64,000 nt of DNA from JABMMZ01 sp964438995 (GCA_964438995.1 CAYTMQ010000002.1:303515-367514), one strand, 5' to 3'; shown: positions 28,132 through 38,478, numbered from the stretch's first letter. Made by a program: numbers and translations. Notes: generated by a model not told the origin, from the letters alone.

Positions 28132-30252
28132 ATGTTTAATAAATCACTCATTCTATTAACAGCTATAGCTTGTGCCATCATACTGCCTTCTCACAAGACA
28201 GATGAAGGCATGTTCCCTTTGAGTCAAATCAATCAAGTTGATTTTAAGGCAGCAGGCTTCAATATCACCCAAAAAGACATTTACAATCCAAATGGTATCG
28301 CCTTAACCGATGCTTTGGTTAGACTAGGTGGTTGTACTGGGTCGTTCGTGTCTAACGAGGGGCTTATCATAACCAATCACCATTGCGTATTTGGCAGTGT
28401 TGCCGGCGTTAGTACTAAAGAAAATGACTATCTTGAAAATGGTTTTTACGCCTCAGATAAATCAAAAGAAATTAAGGTGCCATTGACCTGCAAAATCACA
28501 AAAAGCTATGAAGATGTGAGTATAAAAGTGCTTGACGGTATCAATCTCAACACCGACCCAAGCATCAAAAAAGACATGATCAGGAAAAACATCGATGCTT
28601 TGATTAAAACAGAGCAAGCACTATATCCTGAATTAAGCATAGAAGTGAGTGAAATGTTTGTGGGATATAGCTACACGCTGTTTAGATATCAAGTGCTCAA
28701 AGATGTTAGATTGGTTTATGTTCCGCCTCGTACCATTGGTGAATTTGGTGGAGAAACCGACAATTGGGAATGGCCAAAACATACTGGCGATTTTAGTATC
28801 GTACGCGCTTATGTTGGCAAAGATGGCAAGCCTGCTGATTACAATATTGAAAACATTCCATATACGCCTAAAAAGTTTCTTAAAATCAATCCTAAAGGCA
28901 CACAAAACAACGACTTAGTGTTTATTCTTGGATATCCTGGAACAACATTTAGAAATGAGCCGGCACAATTCTTAAAATACCAACAAGATTATATACTGCC
29001 ATTTATCAGTGAATGGTACGGTTGGAGAATTAAAACCATGGAAGACCTTGGTAAATCAGACAGAAACCGATATTTAAAATTGGCTGGCAACATCAAACAA
29101 CTCGCCAATACCAAGAAAAATTACGAAGGAAAAATCTTTGGATTAAGTCAGACCAGCTTGCAAAATACCAAAATGGATGAGCAAATGCAATTGATTGAAA
29201 AAATGAAAAAGGCTGGAGCAAATGTTGCGTTTTTCAGCACAATTGACAGTCTGTATAAAATAAGATTAAGAAATGCAAAAAGGGATTTGTTGCTTAACAG
29301 ATTCAACATAGATTGCGGAACATTGGCTTCTGCCTTGAACATCGAGAATTCTAAAAAAGGTAAAGCACCGTCAAAAGACAGTACGGCATTTTGGAATCAA
29401 TGGAAAAAATCTAGACTTCAATCGCTGGCATTTACAAGTGTTTTAGACAACGAACTTGACCAATTAACTTTAATTGAATTGATAAAAAGAGCTAAAGCAT
29501 TACCTAAAAATGAATCTGTAAAAGCATTAAAAAAAATCAAGAATCCAGAAAAATGGGTGAAACAAGCTTTTGATAAATCGTTTTTTGATGAATCTGCGAA
29601 ACTAAGAAAACTAATAGACTCAGTGCCTTGGGTAGTTTATAACACCAAAGATCCCATTACCAAATTAGCTACAGACTTGCTGCCGGTATTAACAGAAATT
29701 GACACAAGAAATAAAGATCTCAATAATAAGCTTAGCGCTTTATTACCAAGATTACTAGAGGCAAAAATCAATTATGGCAACAAAAAATTCATTCCAGATG
29801 CCAATGCAACTTTGAGATTTACCTATGGTTACATCAGTGGTTATAAAGAGGGGTTAAACAAACATACTGCTCCGTATACACATCGTTATGAAATATTTGA
29901 AAAAAACGCTACAGACAATGTTGATTATAGATTGTCGGAGCCAGTTAAAAATGTATTGAATTTAAAAAACATAGACCCTTCATTACTAGATCCAAGTAAT
30001 GGCGATTTAATTGTTTGCATGCTTTACAACATGGATACAACTGGCGGCAATAGCGGCAGTCCAGTTATGGATGCTGATGGCAACCTAGTTGGCGTAAACT
30101 TTGATAGAGCCTACACTGCAACATTAAACGACTACAGCTGGAATGCCGATTACAGCAGAAGCATTGCGGTAGATATTCGATATGTATTGTTCACCATGAA
30201 ATACTTATCAAACGCCAACAATCTTTTAACTGAGATGGGCGTAACCCTTTAA
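28132..30252 (+). CDS. S46-family dipeptidyl-peptidase (DPP7/DPP11 type)
   Basis: 706 residues with a signal peptide (about 1-22). The chymotrypsin-like triad is visible: His in ITNHHC (about 83), Asp in the DNWEWPKHTGDFSIVRAY segment, and Ser in GGNSGSPV (about 641). S46 exopeptidases remove dipeptides in the periplasm of Bacteroidota, feeding peptide catabolism. The VNFDRAY stretch (Arg about 659) has Arg where the acidic-specific DPP11 enzymes have it and DPP7 has Gly, so Asp/Glu specificity at P1 is inferred. Single gene ending in a terminator. Confidence 0.92.
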   Translation: MFNKSLILLTAIACAIILPSHKTDEGMFPLSQINQVDFKAAGFNITQKDIYNPNGIALTDALVRLGGCTGSFVSNEGLIITNHHCVFGSVAGVSTKENDYLENGFYASDKSKEIKVPLTCKITKSYEDVSIKVLDGINLNTDPSIKKDMIRKNIDALIKTEQALYPELSIEVSEMFVGYSYTLFRYQVLKDVRLVYVPPRTIGEFGGETDNWEWPKHTGDFSIVRAYVGKDGKPADYNIENIPYTPKKFLKINPKGTQNNDLVFILGYPGTTFRNEPAQFLKYQQDYILPFISEWYGWRIKTMEDLGKSDRNRYLKLAGNIKQLANTKKNYEGKIFGLSQTSLQNTKMDEQMQLIEKMKKAGANVAFFSTIDSLYKIRLRNAKRDLLLNRFNIDCGTLASALNIENSKKGKAPSKDSTAFWNQWKKSRLQSLAFTSVLDNELDQLTLIELIKRAKALPKNESVKALKKIKNPEKWVKQAFDKSFFDESAKLRKLIDSVPWVVYNTKDPITKLATDLLPVLTEIDTRNKDLNNKLSALLPRLLEAKINYGNKKFIPDANATLRFTYGYISGYKEGLNKHTAPYTHRYEIFEKNATDNVDYRLSEPVKNVLNLKNIDPSLLDPSNGDLIVCMLYNMDTTGGNSGSPVMDADGNLVGVNFDRAYTATLNDYSWNADYSRSIAVDIRYVLFTMKYLSNANNLLTEMGVTL

Positions 30253-30270
30253 TATAAATCGAAATCAAAA

Positions 30271-30305
30271 AAAAGAGCGGCACCAAAAATGCAGCTCTTT
30301 TTTTA
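30271..30305 (+). terminator. Intrinsic terminator after S46 peptidase gene
   Basis: AAAAAAGAGC and GCTCTTTTTT pair across an imperfect GGC...GCA inner stem, followed by a T-run. Confidence 0.75.
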
Positions 30306-30571
30306 TTTAATGATAGCTGTAACGTTTGTTTGAGATATTGAAATGATCTAATCAACTCGATTTCATTATCTCATGACTCAATTAATTGAATAATACTAAA
30401 CCTTATTATGTGTATTTCTATAGATATATTCAACTGATACTACTAGAGATTGAGCTAAAATAGTCGCTTCCAGAAAGTCATAGCGACATTAGTAGAATGG
30501 TTTTCAAAAGGTGTCTTTAAATGAGCAGCAGAGGGAAATTAAAAGAAGTAATTCTCTGAATGTACAAAAGC

Positions 30572-30600
30572 AAAAAACCACGCCAATGGCGTGGTTTTTT
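30572..30600. terminator. Bidirectional intrinsic terminator
   Basis: A perfect stem AAAAAACCACGCC / GGCGTGGTTTTTT with a 3-nt loop. It serves the minus-strand T9SS gene ending at 30638. Confidence 0.9.
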
Positions 30601-30637
30601 TTAAGATTAGTTCTTGATATTTTTTTTGTTGTGTAAA

Positions 30638-31852
30638 TTAATTTTTGATGAATCTTGTCAAGTTAGATTGACCTTTTTCGCAAGTAACTTTTACGAAGTA
30701 GATACCAGCATTTAAATCAGACAAATCAAAGTTGATGGTGCTAGATGTTAAATCGTTGCTATTTACTGATTGGTAAACTTTACCATAAGCATCCATTATT
30801 TCTACTGTGAACAATTCATCAGATACTTCGCTTAAATTGATGTTTAAAGTACCATGAGTTGGGTTTGGATAAAGAGATTGTACTGTAGTTTTTGCACCAG
30901 AAGCTGCAATTGTAACGATTCTGCTCCAAGCAAAAGAACCATCGTTATCAACCAATTTCAATTTATAGAATACTGTTACATTTTCATTTACTGAATTATC
31001 AGAGAAGCTATAAGATTGTAAAGTTTGGCTATAACCTGCAGCTGCAACCTCACCTACCATTGTGTAATTAACACCATCCAATGATCTGTATACTTCAAAA
31101 TGTTTTGCATTTTCTTCAGATGTTGTTTTCCAAGAAACCACTTTATCATTATTGACAACCGTTGCGTTGAAGTCAATCATTTTAACTGGCAATACAAAAG
31201 TCATTGCACTAAAAGGCTTGAAGTAGAAAGAAAACTGACGAGTTGTGTTGTTGCTAGTTTGACGGCCTACAATACCAACATTCATATAGTATGAACTAGT
31301 ATTTGTAAAATCGTTTTGGTTCATTGCAATTGAGTTAGTTGTATCAATATTTGAATAAGTTGTTGTAGAACTGATAAAAACATTTGATAACAAACCTTTA
31401 ACGATTCCAATAGTAGAACCTAAAATGGTTTTTGGTGTAGCTGAACTAGGTACAGTGTACATTTCTCTATAAGAATTAGAACCGCTACCATCGATATCTA
31501 CACCTGTCATCGCAAATTTTGGAATTGCATAAGCTGTAGTACCTTTTTTGAAATCAATTTTAAAGGTAATGTAAGAAGAATCAGAAGAATTTGATGCTTT
31601 ACCAAAATTAATGAATGGGTTCCAAGCATAAGCATACATAGATGAATCATCGATTGCATCCAAAGTAGCATTTTTTGATCTAATAACAGTGATGTAAGCA
31701 TCAACACCAGACATTACGCTGGTAAACTTCCAAGTTTTGTTATCAGTAGTTGTAGGCTTTCTGAATCTTAATACTGAATAACTTTGAGAAAAGACATTAC
31801 CACTTATTAAGGTTAATAATACTAATGTGATAATTTTAACTGTGTTTTTCAT
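30638..31852 (-). CDS. Secreted T9SS type A sorting domain protein (paralogue 1)
   Basis: 404 residues. Signal peptide ending GNVFSQ; an N-terminal beta domain of about 200 residues unique to this pair; a fibronectin-like module from LPVKMIDFNATV and VVSWKTTSEENAKHFEVYRS (about 220-315); and a type A sorting domain (SLYPNPTHGTLNINLSE ... GIYFVKVTCEKGQ). It is a paralogue of the protein at 33446-34699, with matching SSYI(T/E)FK, NSYREM / NTYREF, TRQFSFYFK and LPVK landmarks. Likely surface-exposed or secreted; no enzymatic motif. It has its own strong promoter. Confidence 0.87.
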   Translation of the reverse strand: MKNTVKIITLVLLTLISGNVFSQSYSVLRFRKPTTTDNKTWKFTSVMSGVDAYITVIRSKNATLDAIDDSSMYAYAWNPFINFGKASNSSDSSYITFKIDFKKGTTAYAIPKFAMTGVDIDGSGSNSYREMYTVPSSATPKTILGSTIGIVKGLLSNVFISSTTTYSNIDTTNSIAMNQNDFTNTSSYYMNVGIVGRQTSNNTTRQFSFYFKPFSAMTFVLPVKMIDFNATVVNNDKVVSWKTTSEENAKHFEVYRSLDGVNYTMVGEVAAAGYSQTLQSYSFSDNSVNENVTVFYKLKLVDNDGSFAWSRIVTIAASGAKTTVQSLYPNPTHGTLNINLSEVSDELFTVEIMDAYGKVYQSVNSNDLTSSTINFDLSDLNAGIYFVKVTCEKGQSNLTRFIKN

Positions 31853-31906
31853 TTTGTGTATTTGTGTTTAATCGTTTGTGTAAATGTGTTTAATAAATCA
31901 ACAGTA

Positions 31907-31936
31907 CAAAGATAGTACTAAAATACTAAAGTGCAA
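31907..31936 (-). promoter_or_regulatory. Promoter of T9SS paralogue 1 gene
   Basis: The minus strand has TTG (31934-31936), a 19-nt spacer and TATCTTTG (31907-31914), with a leader of about 50 nt. Confidence 0.7.
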
Positions 31937-33395
31937 ATTATTTTTAAAAAAAGTTAATAATTCATAATACATTGATTTTATGAATTTTAAATGTAGTATT
32001 TTAGGTAGTTTATCACTGTTTTACACTACTGAGTATAAAATACTAGGCGAAAAAACGTCATTTTTTTGCCTAGGAGCTCAAAAAGCACGTAAACATTAGA
32101 CTTTTTTCACACACTTTTACTAATTTTAGTGAATTTGTAGCAATAAATACACACTTAATTGCGCAAAATACCTAGTATTTTAAAGTTGAAAATACAGATA
32201 ATCAGGGTCTTTTGAGTAATTTTACTCATCCCAAAATATCAATTATTGGATTCAAATATGATTAGAAATATAGAAGTGTTTAAGTTGTATTACGCTATTT
32301 ATCAATATTTTAGATTAATGAAAACAAGAAATAAACACATCCAATATTCAACAAAAATCATCTGTTTAAGTGAATTGCGTAAAATACTCAAATAGTAAAT
32401 TTCTCCAAATAATACGACCAATCAATTAATAATAATACATTTATGTTCATTCTGATTTAATGAATTATCTCAATATTAGTAAAAATAGAAATTTTCAGAT
32501 ATTTAAACAGATTGTATAGGTATACAATTCTATGAATTAAAATATGATCAAAATTTTATAAATTTAACATAACAATCTTATTATAAGTAGTTTATAAAAT
32601 ATGTTTTAATCGAAATTTTACATTTTTTCTTCTCATTTTTAGACTTTAAACATCTATTATTCAATTGAATAAATACGATAATTATGCAGTTATAAGCCTT
32701 ATATTTTGAATAAATGCACCTAAATTAATATTTTTTCGTTTTTTTTGAAAATTTACAATTATTTGTTTTTCAATATTTTATCCTATTAAATCGATAAAAC
32801 ATATTAACTAAAAAATAGGTGGTTTTACGTCATACATCTGATTATCATTGATTTATATTTTCACTCTTAATTGTGAGAGATTTCACTTATTAAAGCTTTT
32901 ATTTGGCTTTTTAGACTTTCATAACCCTTTTCATACAAAATGTTTGGTCCTATTACTATTAAAAAGCTCATGCGCAAGAAGTATTACTAAATATAGCAGG
33001 TTGCAGAAAGGACAATTCAACTCAACAATTGTCCATTTAGCCAAGATACCCCTAATTTGTTGTTTATCTGAATAAGATATCCATTTATGCCTTATAAGAG
33101 TGCCTATTTAATATGGTATAGTATCTAACTCTTATTAGAGTTGTATCATACCTTATATATAATAGCATATTTAATCTACGATTCCGCGATAGCTCTATAT
33201 TTATAAGAAGATTGTTCCCTAGCGAACATCTATACCTTATTATATTAAAATAAATAGACTTTAATGCGCCTTATATTACTTACTGCATATAAGCTTTTTG
33301 TTGTTGCCAATGTCTAATAGTCGTGTGACTGAGTATATCCATTACTAAATATTATAAGCACCCTGTGTTTATGATTGATGGGAATAATCACATAA
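31937..33395. other. Long AT-rich gene-free spacer between T9SS paralogues
   Basis: About 1.45 kb with no credible gene. It contains several hairpin-forming stretches: GGACAATT...AATTGTCC at 33010-33034 (8 bp, loop of 9); an imperfect 20-bp hairpin at about 33111-33155 around ACTCT/AGAGT; and a weaker one at about 33209-33232. One 75-residue ORF (32848-33075) has no protein-like features. The 33060-33360 part looks more structured and less simple than the poly-A/T-rich 31950-32850 part. No function is assigned. Confidence 0.55.
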
Positions 33396-33422
33396 AAAAA
33401 GCCACCTCAAGGGTGGCTTTTT
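33396..33422. terminator. Bidirectional intrinsic terminator
   Basis: Stem AAAAAGCCACC / GGTGGCTTTTT with a 5-nt loop, just past the end of the minus-strand gene at 33446. Confidence 0.9.
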
Positions 33423-33445
33423 AAATCAATTATCAATAACTTAAA

Positions 33446-34699
33446 TTATTGTTTTACAAATTTTAGATTGCTAGTACTGCCATCTTCATGCTTTATTCTA
33501 ATGGTATAGATGCCTGCGGTAAATTGACTGATATCAATTGAGGTTTCTGCGCTATTAAGAGATAAGTGATCATTAAAGACAGATTTTCCAAATACATCTG
33601 TTATTTGTACATCTAAAATGGCATCGTCATAACCAGGCACAACATTTAATACATTATTGGCCGGATTAGGATATACATTGCTCAAACCGCTTAAGTTGTT
33701 TAAATGTCCAGGTTCAAATGCTCTAACTGTACTCCAGTTTTCATGTCCGTCTTTATCAACGAGCTTTAATTTGTAATACACATAACCAGTATTTCCGTCC
33801 ATAGAAGGATCTATAAATGTGTAATTCTTAATTATAGAAGATTCGCCGAAAGCATTTACCCTAGAAACAAATTTAAAATCTGCACCAGAATAAGATTTGT
33901 ATACCTCATAGTGACTGAAGTTTTGTTCTTCCATACTTTTCCAGTTCAATTGAACACTATTGTTAGTTGGGAAAAGATTGAAATCGGTTATTTTAACCGG
34001 CAACGGCACCAACAGACTGGTAAAGCTTTTAAAGTACAAGGAAAATTGTCTTGTTGTTCCACTTCCCACTGGTCCGACTACTCCTACTCTCAATGTAATT
34101 GTATTAACAGTTTCAGGGAAAGTCATCATAGCCATTGCAGCTTTATCGTTTGAGTCGATGTTGTTAAAAGTAGTTGGACCGCTTTTGAACAGCATCCAAC
34201 GTGCATCGGTATAAGTTGTTACAGTTGAATTTGCGATTCCATAAGGAGTTCCAGGCAGCGATACTTTGACAAATTCTCTATAGGTATTGCCATTACCATT
34301 ACCATCGCAATCTATGATGGTCATAGCCATACAAGATTGGTTGACTAAAGGGTTACCGATAGCAGTAGATTTAAATTGGACTTTAAATTCGATGTAACTT
34401 GAATCTCCAGCAGCATTTCTGTTGTTGGGAAAAGTAATAAAGGGTTGCCAAGCTTGGGTAAAAGGAGAAGCATTATCCATATTGGCATTAGTAATACTTG
34501 CATTCTGTAATTTGGTAATAATTACAGTAGCATTGACATTAGAAAGGACATTGTTGAATCGGTATTCAGAGTTTAGACCTCCACTACCAGATACATTGTC
34601 CTTTGAATTGAAGTTGTAGACGGGGGGTTCACATACACCTTGTGCAAAGGAGGTGTTTGCCAGTCCTAATAGGACCAGTGTTTTTACTAGTTTTTTCAT
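33446..34699 (-). CDS. Secreted T9SS type A sorting domain protein (paralogue 2)
   Basis: 417 residues. Signal peptide MKKLVKTLVLLGLANTSFAQG, the same approx. 200-residue beta domain as its neighbour at 30638-31852 (SNVNATVIITKLQNA, SSYIEFKVQF, NTYREFVKV, TRQFSLYFKSF), a fibronectin-like module (LPVKITDFNLFPTNNSVQLNWKSMEEQ) and a type A sorting domain (NVYPNPANNVLNVVPGYDD ... GIYTIRIKHEDGS). The two probably arose by duplication. A -7 box TATTTTTG (minus, 34727-34734) lies about 27 nt before the ATG; no well-spaced -33 is visible. Confidence 0.87.
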   Translation of the reverse strand: MKKLVKTLVLLGLANTSFAQGVCEPPVYNFNSKDNVSGSGGLNSEYRFNNVLSNVNATVIITKLQNASITNANMDNASPFTQAWQPFITFPNNRNAAGDSSYIEFKVQFKSTAIGNPLVNQSCMAMTIIDCDGNGNGNTYREFVKVSLPGTPYGIANSTVTTYTDARWMLFKSGPTTFNNIDSNDKAAMAMMTFPETVNTITLRVGVVGPVGSGTTRQFSLYFKSFTSLLVPLPVKITDFNLFPTNNSVQLNWKSMEEQNFSHYEVYKSYSGADFKFVSRVNAFGESSIIKNYTFIDPSMDGNTGYVYYKLKLVDKDGHENWSTVRAFEPGHLNNLSGLSNVYPNPANNVLNVVPGYDDAILDVQITDVFGKSVFNDHLSLNSAETSIDISQFTAGIYTIRIKHEDGSTSNLKFVKQ

Positions 34700-35060
34700 T
34701 TTGTACGTTGAATAAAATTTTCACTACAAAAATAGAGTAAAAAATACTAATTGTGAAAAGTTTTCAACATTTTGTTTATTTTTATACGACTGATTGTTAG
34801 GTATTTAATGAAATAATTATTTGAATAGACCTCGATTTTATTTAAAATTGTGTAATTAGTACTATAAAATGGAATTTTTTTAAACAAAAAGATTCGTCAG
34901 GTTGGATTCAAAATCCCATTTATATTTTTTAGATAAAGAAAATGTCATTGAACAACGAGGCTAAAAATAGAGAGGAAATTGCACTAGAAAATGGCACAAA
35001 AAAAAATACCAAGGCTTTATAGACTTGGTATAATTTCTCTTTGACGAAATTTTAGAAAAC
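34700..35060. other. Gene-free gap
   Basis: 361 nt holding the -7 box of T9SS paralogue 2 near one end and the terminator of the small gene at the other. Nothing else seen. Confidence 0.5.
35002..35031 (-). terminator. Intrinsic terminator of small hypothetical gene
   Basis: ATACCAAG / CTTGGTAT stem (8 bp, loop of 10) followed on the minus strand by nine or more T. Confidence 0.85.
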
Positions 35061-35315
35061 CTAAAAAATTTGTTTGCTCAAATCGAAATTCTTGCAATAC
35101 AAACTTGCCACATAAGCGGTACTAACCGGCTTCAATTCTAATACGTTTCCCTTAGAGTCTACTAACTCCTCGACAAAAAAATTAGACATTGAATACAGAT
35201 GTAATTTGTAACCGTTATTCAATGGCATTTCACACACAAATACAGACTTGCTTTCTAAAATTTGAATCATAGAACTCCTGTTAAACGTGGAAAATTCTAA
35301 TGGTACAATAAGCAT
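35061..35315 (-). CDS. Small hypothetical protein
   Basis: 84 residues, not recognised. The sequence mixes charged and hydrophobic residues in a soluble, mainly beta pattern (KSVFVCEMPLNNGYKLHLYSM, FFVEELVDSKGNVLELKPVS), with no signal peptide or membrane helix. Support for a real gene is strong: a full promoter upstream, a leader of about 30 nt and a good terminator just after it, making a compact monocistronic unit. Confidence 0.7.
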   Translation of the reverse strand: MLIVPLEFSTFNRSSMIQILESKSVFVCEMPLNNGYKLHLYSMSNFFVEELVDSKGNVLELKPVSTAYVASLYCKNFDLSKQIF

Positions 35316-35344
35316 AATTCTGTATATAGTTTTTTGAACTGATA

Positions 35345-35375
35345 CAAAAGTAAAGTATAATGTCTGTTAATTCAA
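35345..35375 (-). promoter_or_regulatory. Promoter of small hypothetical gene
   Basis: The minus strand has TTG (35373-35375), a 20-nt spacer and TACTTTTG (35345-35352). Confidence 0.7.
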
Positions 35376-35418
35376 ATAAAATTAAACAAAAAATTGTCAC
35401 AAGTTGGACACATTTTGT

Positions 35419-37857
35419 TTAAATCACACTAATCGTTTGATTTTTAGCAACCTGCATCGATTCAATAACAGAGGCATTATAGTGATCTTCACTTTGCATG
35501 TAAGCAATTGTCTTATGAGCTTCGGCGCCCAGTCTACGTTTTTCTAATGACGCAGTGAAACCAAAATTGACTTGAATACAATTAAGTTCGTTTGCTCTTT
35601 TCAATATTTGATACAAAGCCTGTCTATAAATACTAGCTTTGGTTTCAACTCTTTTGTTGATCCCAATAAACATGGCATTGTAAGTCGTACCAGATTTATA
35701 ATTGAAAACAATGGCAACTTCTTCTAATGTATCACCTACTTTCATTTTCAAACTCAAACCTTCCCAATTTTCACTTTGAGCAATTTCCTTGAACAATTTA
35801 TCAGGCAAATCGTATGTATTTAGTTTATAAGAACCGCCTTTAACTTCTCTATACAATCTTATCCAATTCTTTACTTGTACTTCAGAAGCATTGTTAACTA
35901 TCTCAGTAACAAACTCATTAGAATATTTAAAGATCTCACTTCTAACGTGATATCTTTCCTTTTTAGACAGGTAAGCCAAGTATTGATCATTGGTTTTCCA
36001 AACCAATTTATGGTGCACATTTGTATCTGGCATTTCAACTTTAAAGAATCCGTTTTCGAGCATTAATTTATCTAGCACAGGATTGTTGTCATAGAAATCG
36101 CGTAGCATGATAGAACTTGCATTGTATTTCTTTTGCAATTGAGCAGCCATTGAATACAATTCATGAAAGGCTTGTTTCTTAAAATTACTGATCTCTCTAA
36201 GATAAATATGTGGTCCCTCTGTCAACAAAGAGCCGGTCATAACCATTTTTGAGGTCAAGAAATACTTGTCTTCAATTTTTCTTACTTGTTCTATTTTTTC
36301 AGATACTGCCTCATGAGACAACATATCGTCTTTACAAAGTGCTGTAGTAAAGAATGTAGCAAGTACTACCGAGTTATTTGACTTTTCTTTTACGATTAGA
36401 TAATCGAAGTCCCAGTTGTTTTCTTTATCTGGGTTGTTTTTAAATGTATTTTCCAAAAACTCCAAACCAGCATAATCAAAACTTCCTTTGCCTTCAAACA
36501 GGTCATTCCACATCGACTTATCTATGTCTTTAATAGACGTAAATTTTTCGACAGTTAATTGACTAGAGCTGATTTGATTTTGCATCAACTCTTTGTATTT
36601 TTTATCTTTAGGAGAATCAATTTTGAAAGATTTGTATATCAGATCACGGCTGAAGTTTTGTTCTTCTAAAACTTTATCAAAGTGGTGGGCCATTGACTGC
36701 ACCATTCCTTCGATTTGTGAGAAAGTATGCAATCTGGTGATAGTAAATCTAACACCAGTATTTTTCATAGGTACAGCTGGGAAAGCCCCTAAATTGGTGT
36801 AGTACCCATCATCCATCATGTTTTTAATTAGTTGATATCCAACTTTTGGCAAACCAACACCAACAAAGAATACAGGAGAATCAAGGTCTTTTATCAAAGG
36901 TAAGCCAGCCTTTTTAATCATAAGGTTGGCATATTTGATGTTCTCGTGCAAATCGGTTTGCATGGAATTGATTTCATCGCTTAAATGAATATCAGCCGAG
37001 GCTAATGCTGCGCCGAGGGCACCAGGTTGCATAGGACCAGAGGTGATCATCGGTCCACCACAAGTACGCACAAAACTTGCCATTTTTTCGTTTGGAAACA
37101 CCATAACAGCACCACCAGTAGCAAAAGCTTTAGCCAAACTGATAGCCAATACCATTTTTGAATGCAACAAAACATTTTGCAATACATATCCCCTACCATG
37201 CTTACCATAACAGCTCATACCATGAGCATCATCAACATAATAATGGAATCTTTCGTACTTATTTAATAACTCATAAATTTTATCAATTGGAGAACCATCG
37301 CCATACATTGAGTATATGCCATCGGCCATATACCAAACTTTGTGATACTTCTTGCTCAGTTCAATAATTCTATTTTCGAGTAAATCAACGCGATTGTGTC
37401 TCAATAATTCAACGTGTACGCCTTTAGGTTTTAGTAAAGCGGCGGCGGTTTGAACTGAGTTGTGAACCTGGTGATCGAGGATAACGGCATCATTATCACC
37501 TACTACAACTGGAATTGTAGCAATGTGGCCGAGGGTTGTGGTTGGCGCAACCACGCAATGAGCATCAAAAATTTGATTGAATTTGCTTTCAAGTTCTTGA
37601 TAATGGCTTGAGGATATATAAGCACGAGAAGCAGAAAACTGAGTACCGTAGTTTTCAATTGCTTGAATCGCACCATCTTTTAATCGTCTGTCGAACTCCA
37701 ATCCGAGGTAGCTACAAGAGCTAAAATTCACTAATTCCTTGTGATTAATTGACAAGAAATTTCCTTTCAAAGCTTGGTCAGAAACGCTTAAATGTAATAT
37801 CCCACTGTTTTTCCCATCTGTAATAACATCATTAACTGTATTCAGAAAATTGTTCAT
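35419..37857 (-). CDS. Alpha-oxoamine synthase fused to GNAT-like acyltransferase
   Basis: 812 residues. The N-terminal 400 are an alpha-oxoamine synthase (BioF/KBL/serine palmitoyltransferase family): FSSCSYLGLE, VDDAHGMSCYGKHGRG and PLP lysine in AISLAKAFATGGA (about K242). Such enzymes condense an amino acid with an acyl thioester. The C-terminal half (about 440-800) looks like a BioF2/GNAT_6-type acyltransferase, with LTEGPHIYLREI and the end ELNCIQVNFGFTASLEKRRLGAE. One chain could make a long-chain base and then modify it, as in sphingolipid or sulfonolipid synthesis, but the substrate cannot be told. No partner gene is adjacent. Confidence 0.82.
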   Translation of the reverse strand: MNNFLNTVNDVITDGKNSGILHLSVSDQALKGNFLSINHKELVNFSSCSYLGLEFDRRLKDGAIQAIENYGTQFSASRAYISSSHYQELESKFNQIFDAHCVVAPTTTLGHIATIPVVVGDNDAVILDHQVHNSVQTAAALLKPKGVHVELLRHNRVDLLENRIIELSKKYHKVWYMADGIYSMYGDGSPIDKIYELLNKYERFHYYVDDAHGMSCYGKHGRGYVLQNVLLHSKMVLAISLAKAFATGGAVMVFPNEKMASFVRTCGGPMITSGPMQPGALGAALASADIHLSDEINSMQTDLHENIKYANLMIKKAGLPLIKDLDSPVFFVGVGLPKVGYQLIKNMMDDGYYTNLGAFPAVPMKNTGVRFTITRLHTFSQIEGMVQSMAHHFDKVLEEQNFSRDLIYKSFKIDSPKDKKYKELMQNQISSSQLTVEKFTSIKDIDKSMWNDLFEGKGSFDYAGLEFLENTFKNNPDKENNWDFDYLIVKEKSNNSVVLATFFTTALCKDDMLSHEAVSEKIEQVRKIEDKYFLTSKMVMTGSLLTEGPHIYLREISNFKKQAFHELYSMAAQLQKKYNASSIMLRDFYDNNPVLDKLMLENGFFKVEMPDTNVHHKLVWKTNDQYLAYLSKKERYHVRSEIFKYSNEFVTEIVNNASEVQVKNWIRLYREVKGGSYKLNTYDLPDKLFKEIAQSENWEGLSLKMKVGDTLEEVAIVFNYKSGTTYNAMFIGINKRVETKASIYRQALYQILKRANELNCIQVNFGFTASLEKRRLGAEAHKTIAYMQSEDHYNASVIESMQVAKNQTISVI

Positions 37858-38478
37858 AAGTTATGGATAAGTATTGTGTGGTACAAATCTCTGCATAAGA
37901 TTCAATAAAACAAAGGAAAAAGTCAAAAAATTAGTATTTTAATACCAATACTTTAATTTTTATTTATTAATTAACCTGATTTTCAAGTATTTAAAAATTA
38001 AACAAATATTGACAAACAGAGTCAATTGATTCTGTGCACACTGTACAATTAAACAAACACAATCATACATGCAATCCACAAAACAACTTGTTCAAATATA
38101 TTTTTGTTGAGATATATTATTTCAAGTAAAAAATACTATATATGAGAACAAAAATTGTATATTATAATTGATTTTCAATTATTTAAGAAATTTTAATCTG
38201 TTGTAAATTTAGATTTTGACACCATTTTTATCAAAAAAAACGGTCGATTTTGAGCCCAAAAATTGGCTTAAAACAATTCAGACTTTATCCACTTTGTTCA
38301 AAAAGATTTAGAAATGAAATTTTGAAAATTAATCGATGTGAATTACCGAAATGGCTAAGATTTACTTAGTTTTTCTCGTAAACGTCAGAATAATTGGACA
38401 ATAAATAACATTTAAGACCAATTAAAATGTTAAAAATTATCAATTTATTTATTATGTTTGCATCTAACTATTTTTTTA
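37858..38478. other. AT-rich divergent gap
   Basis: About 620 nt between the oxoamine synthase and STAS-like genes. A -7 box (TATGTTTG, plus, 38453-38460) lies 18 nt before ATG 38479 with no proper -33. No other structure was recognised. Confidence 0.5.

Larger units (their letters stand above)
30253..30637. other. Gene-free convergent gap with two terminators
   Basis: 385 nt between the S46 gene and the minus-strand T9SS gene. Apart from one terminator at each end I see no ORF, promoter pair or repeat in it. Confidence 0.6.

Noticed and set aside
32848..33075. 75-residue ORF in the long spacer
   Set aside because: No signal, promoter or protein-like composition; overlaps hairpin-forming sequence.
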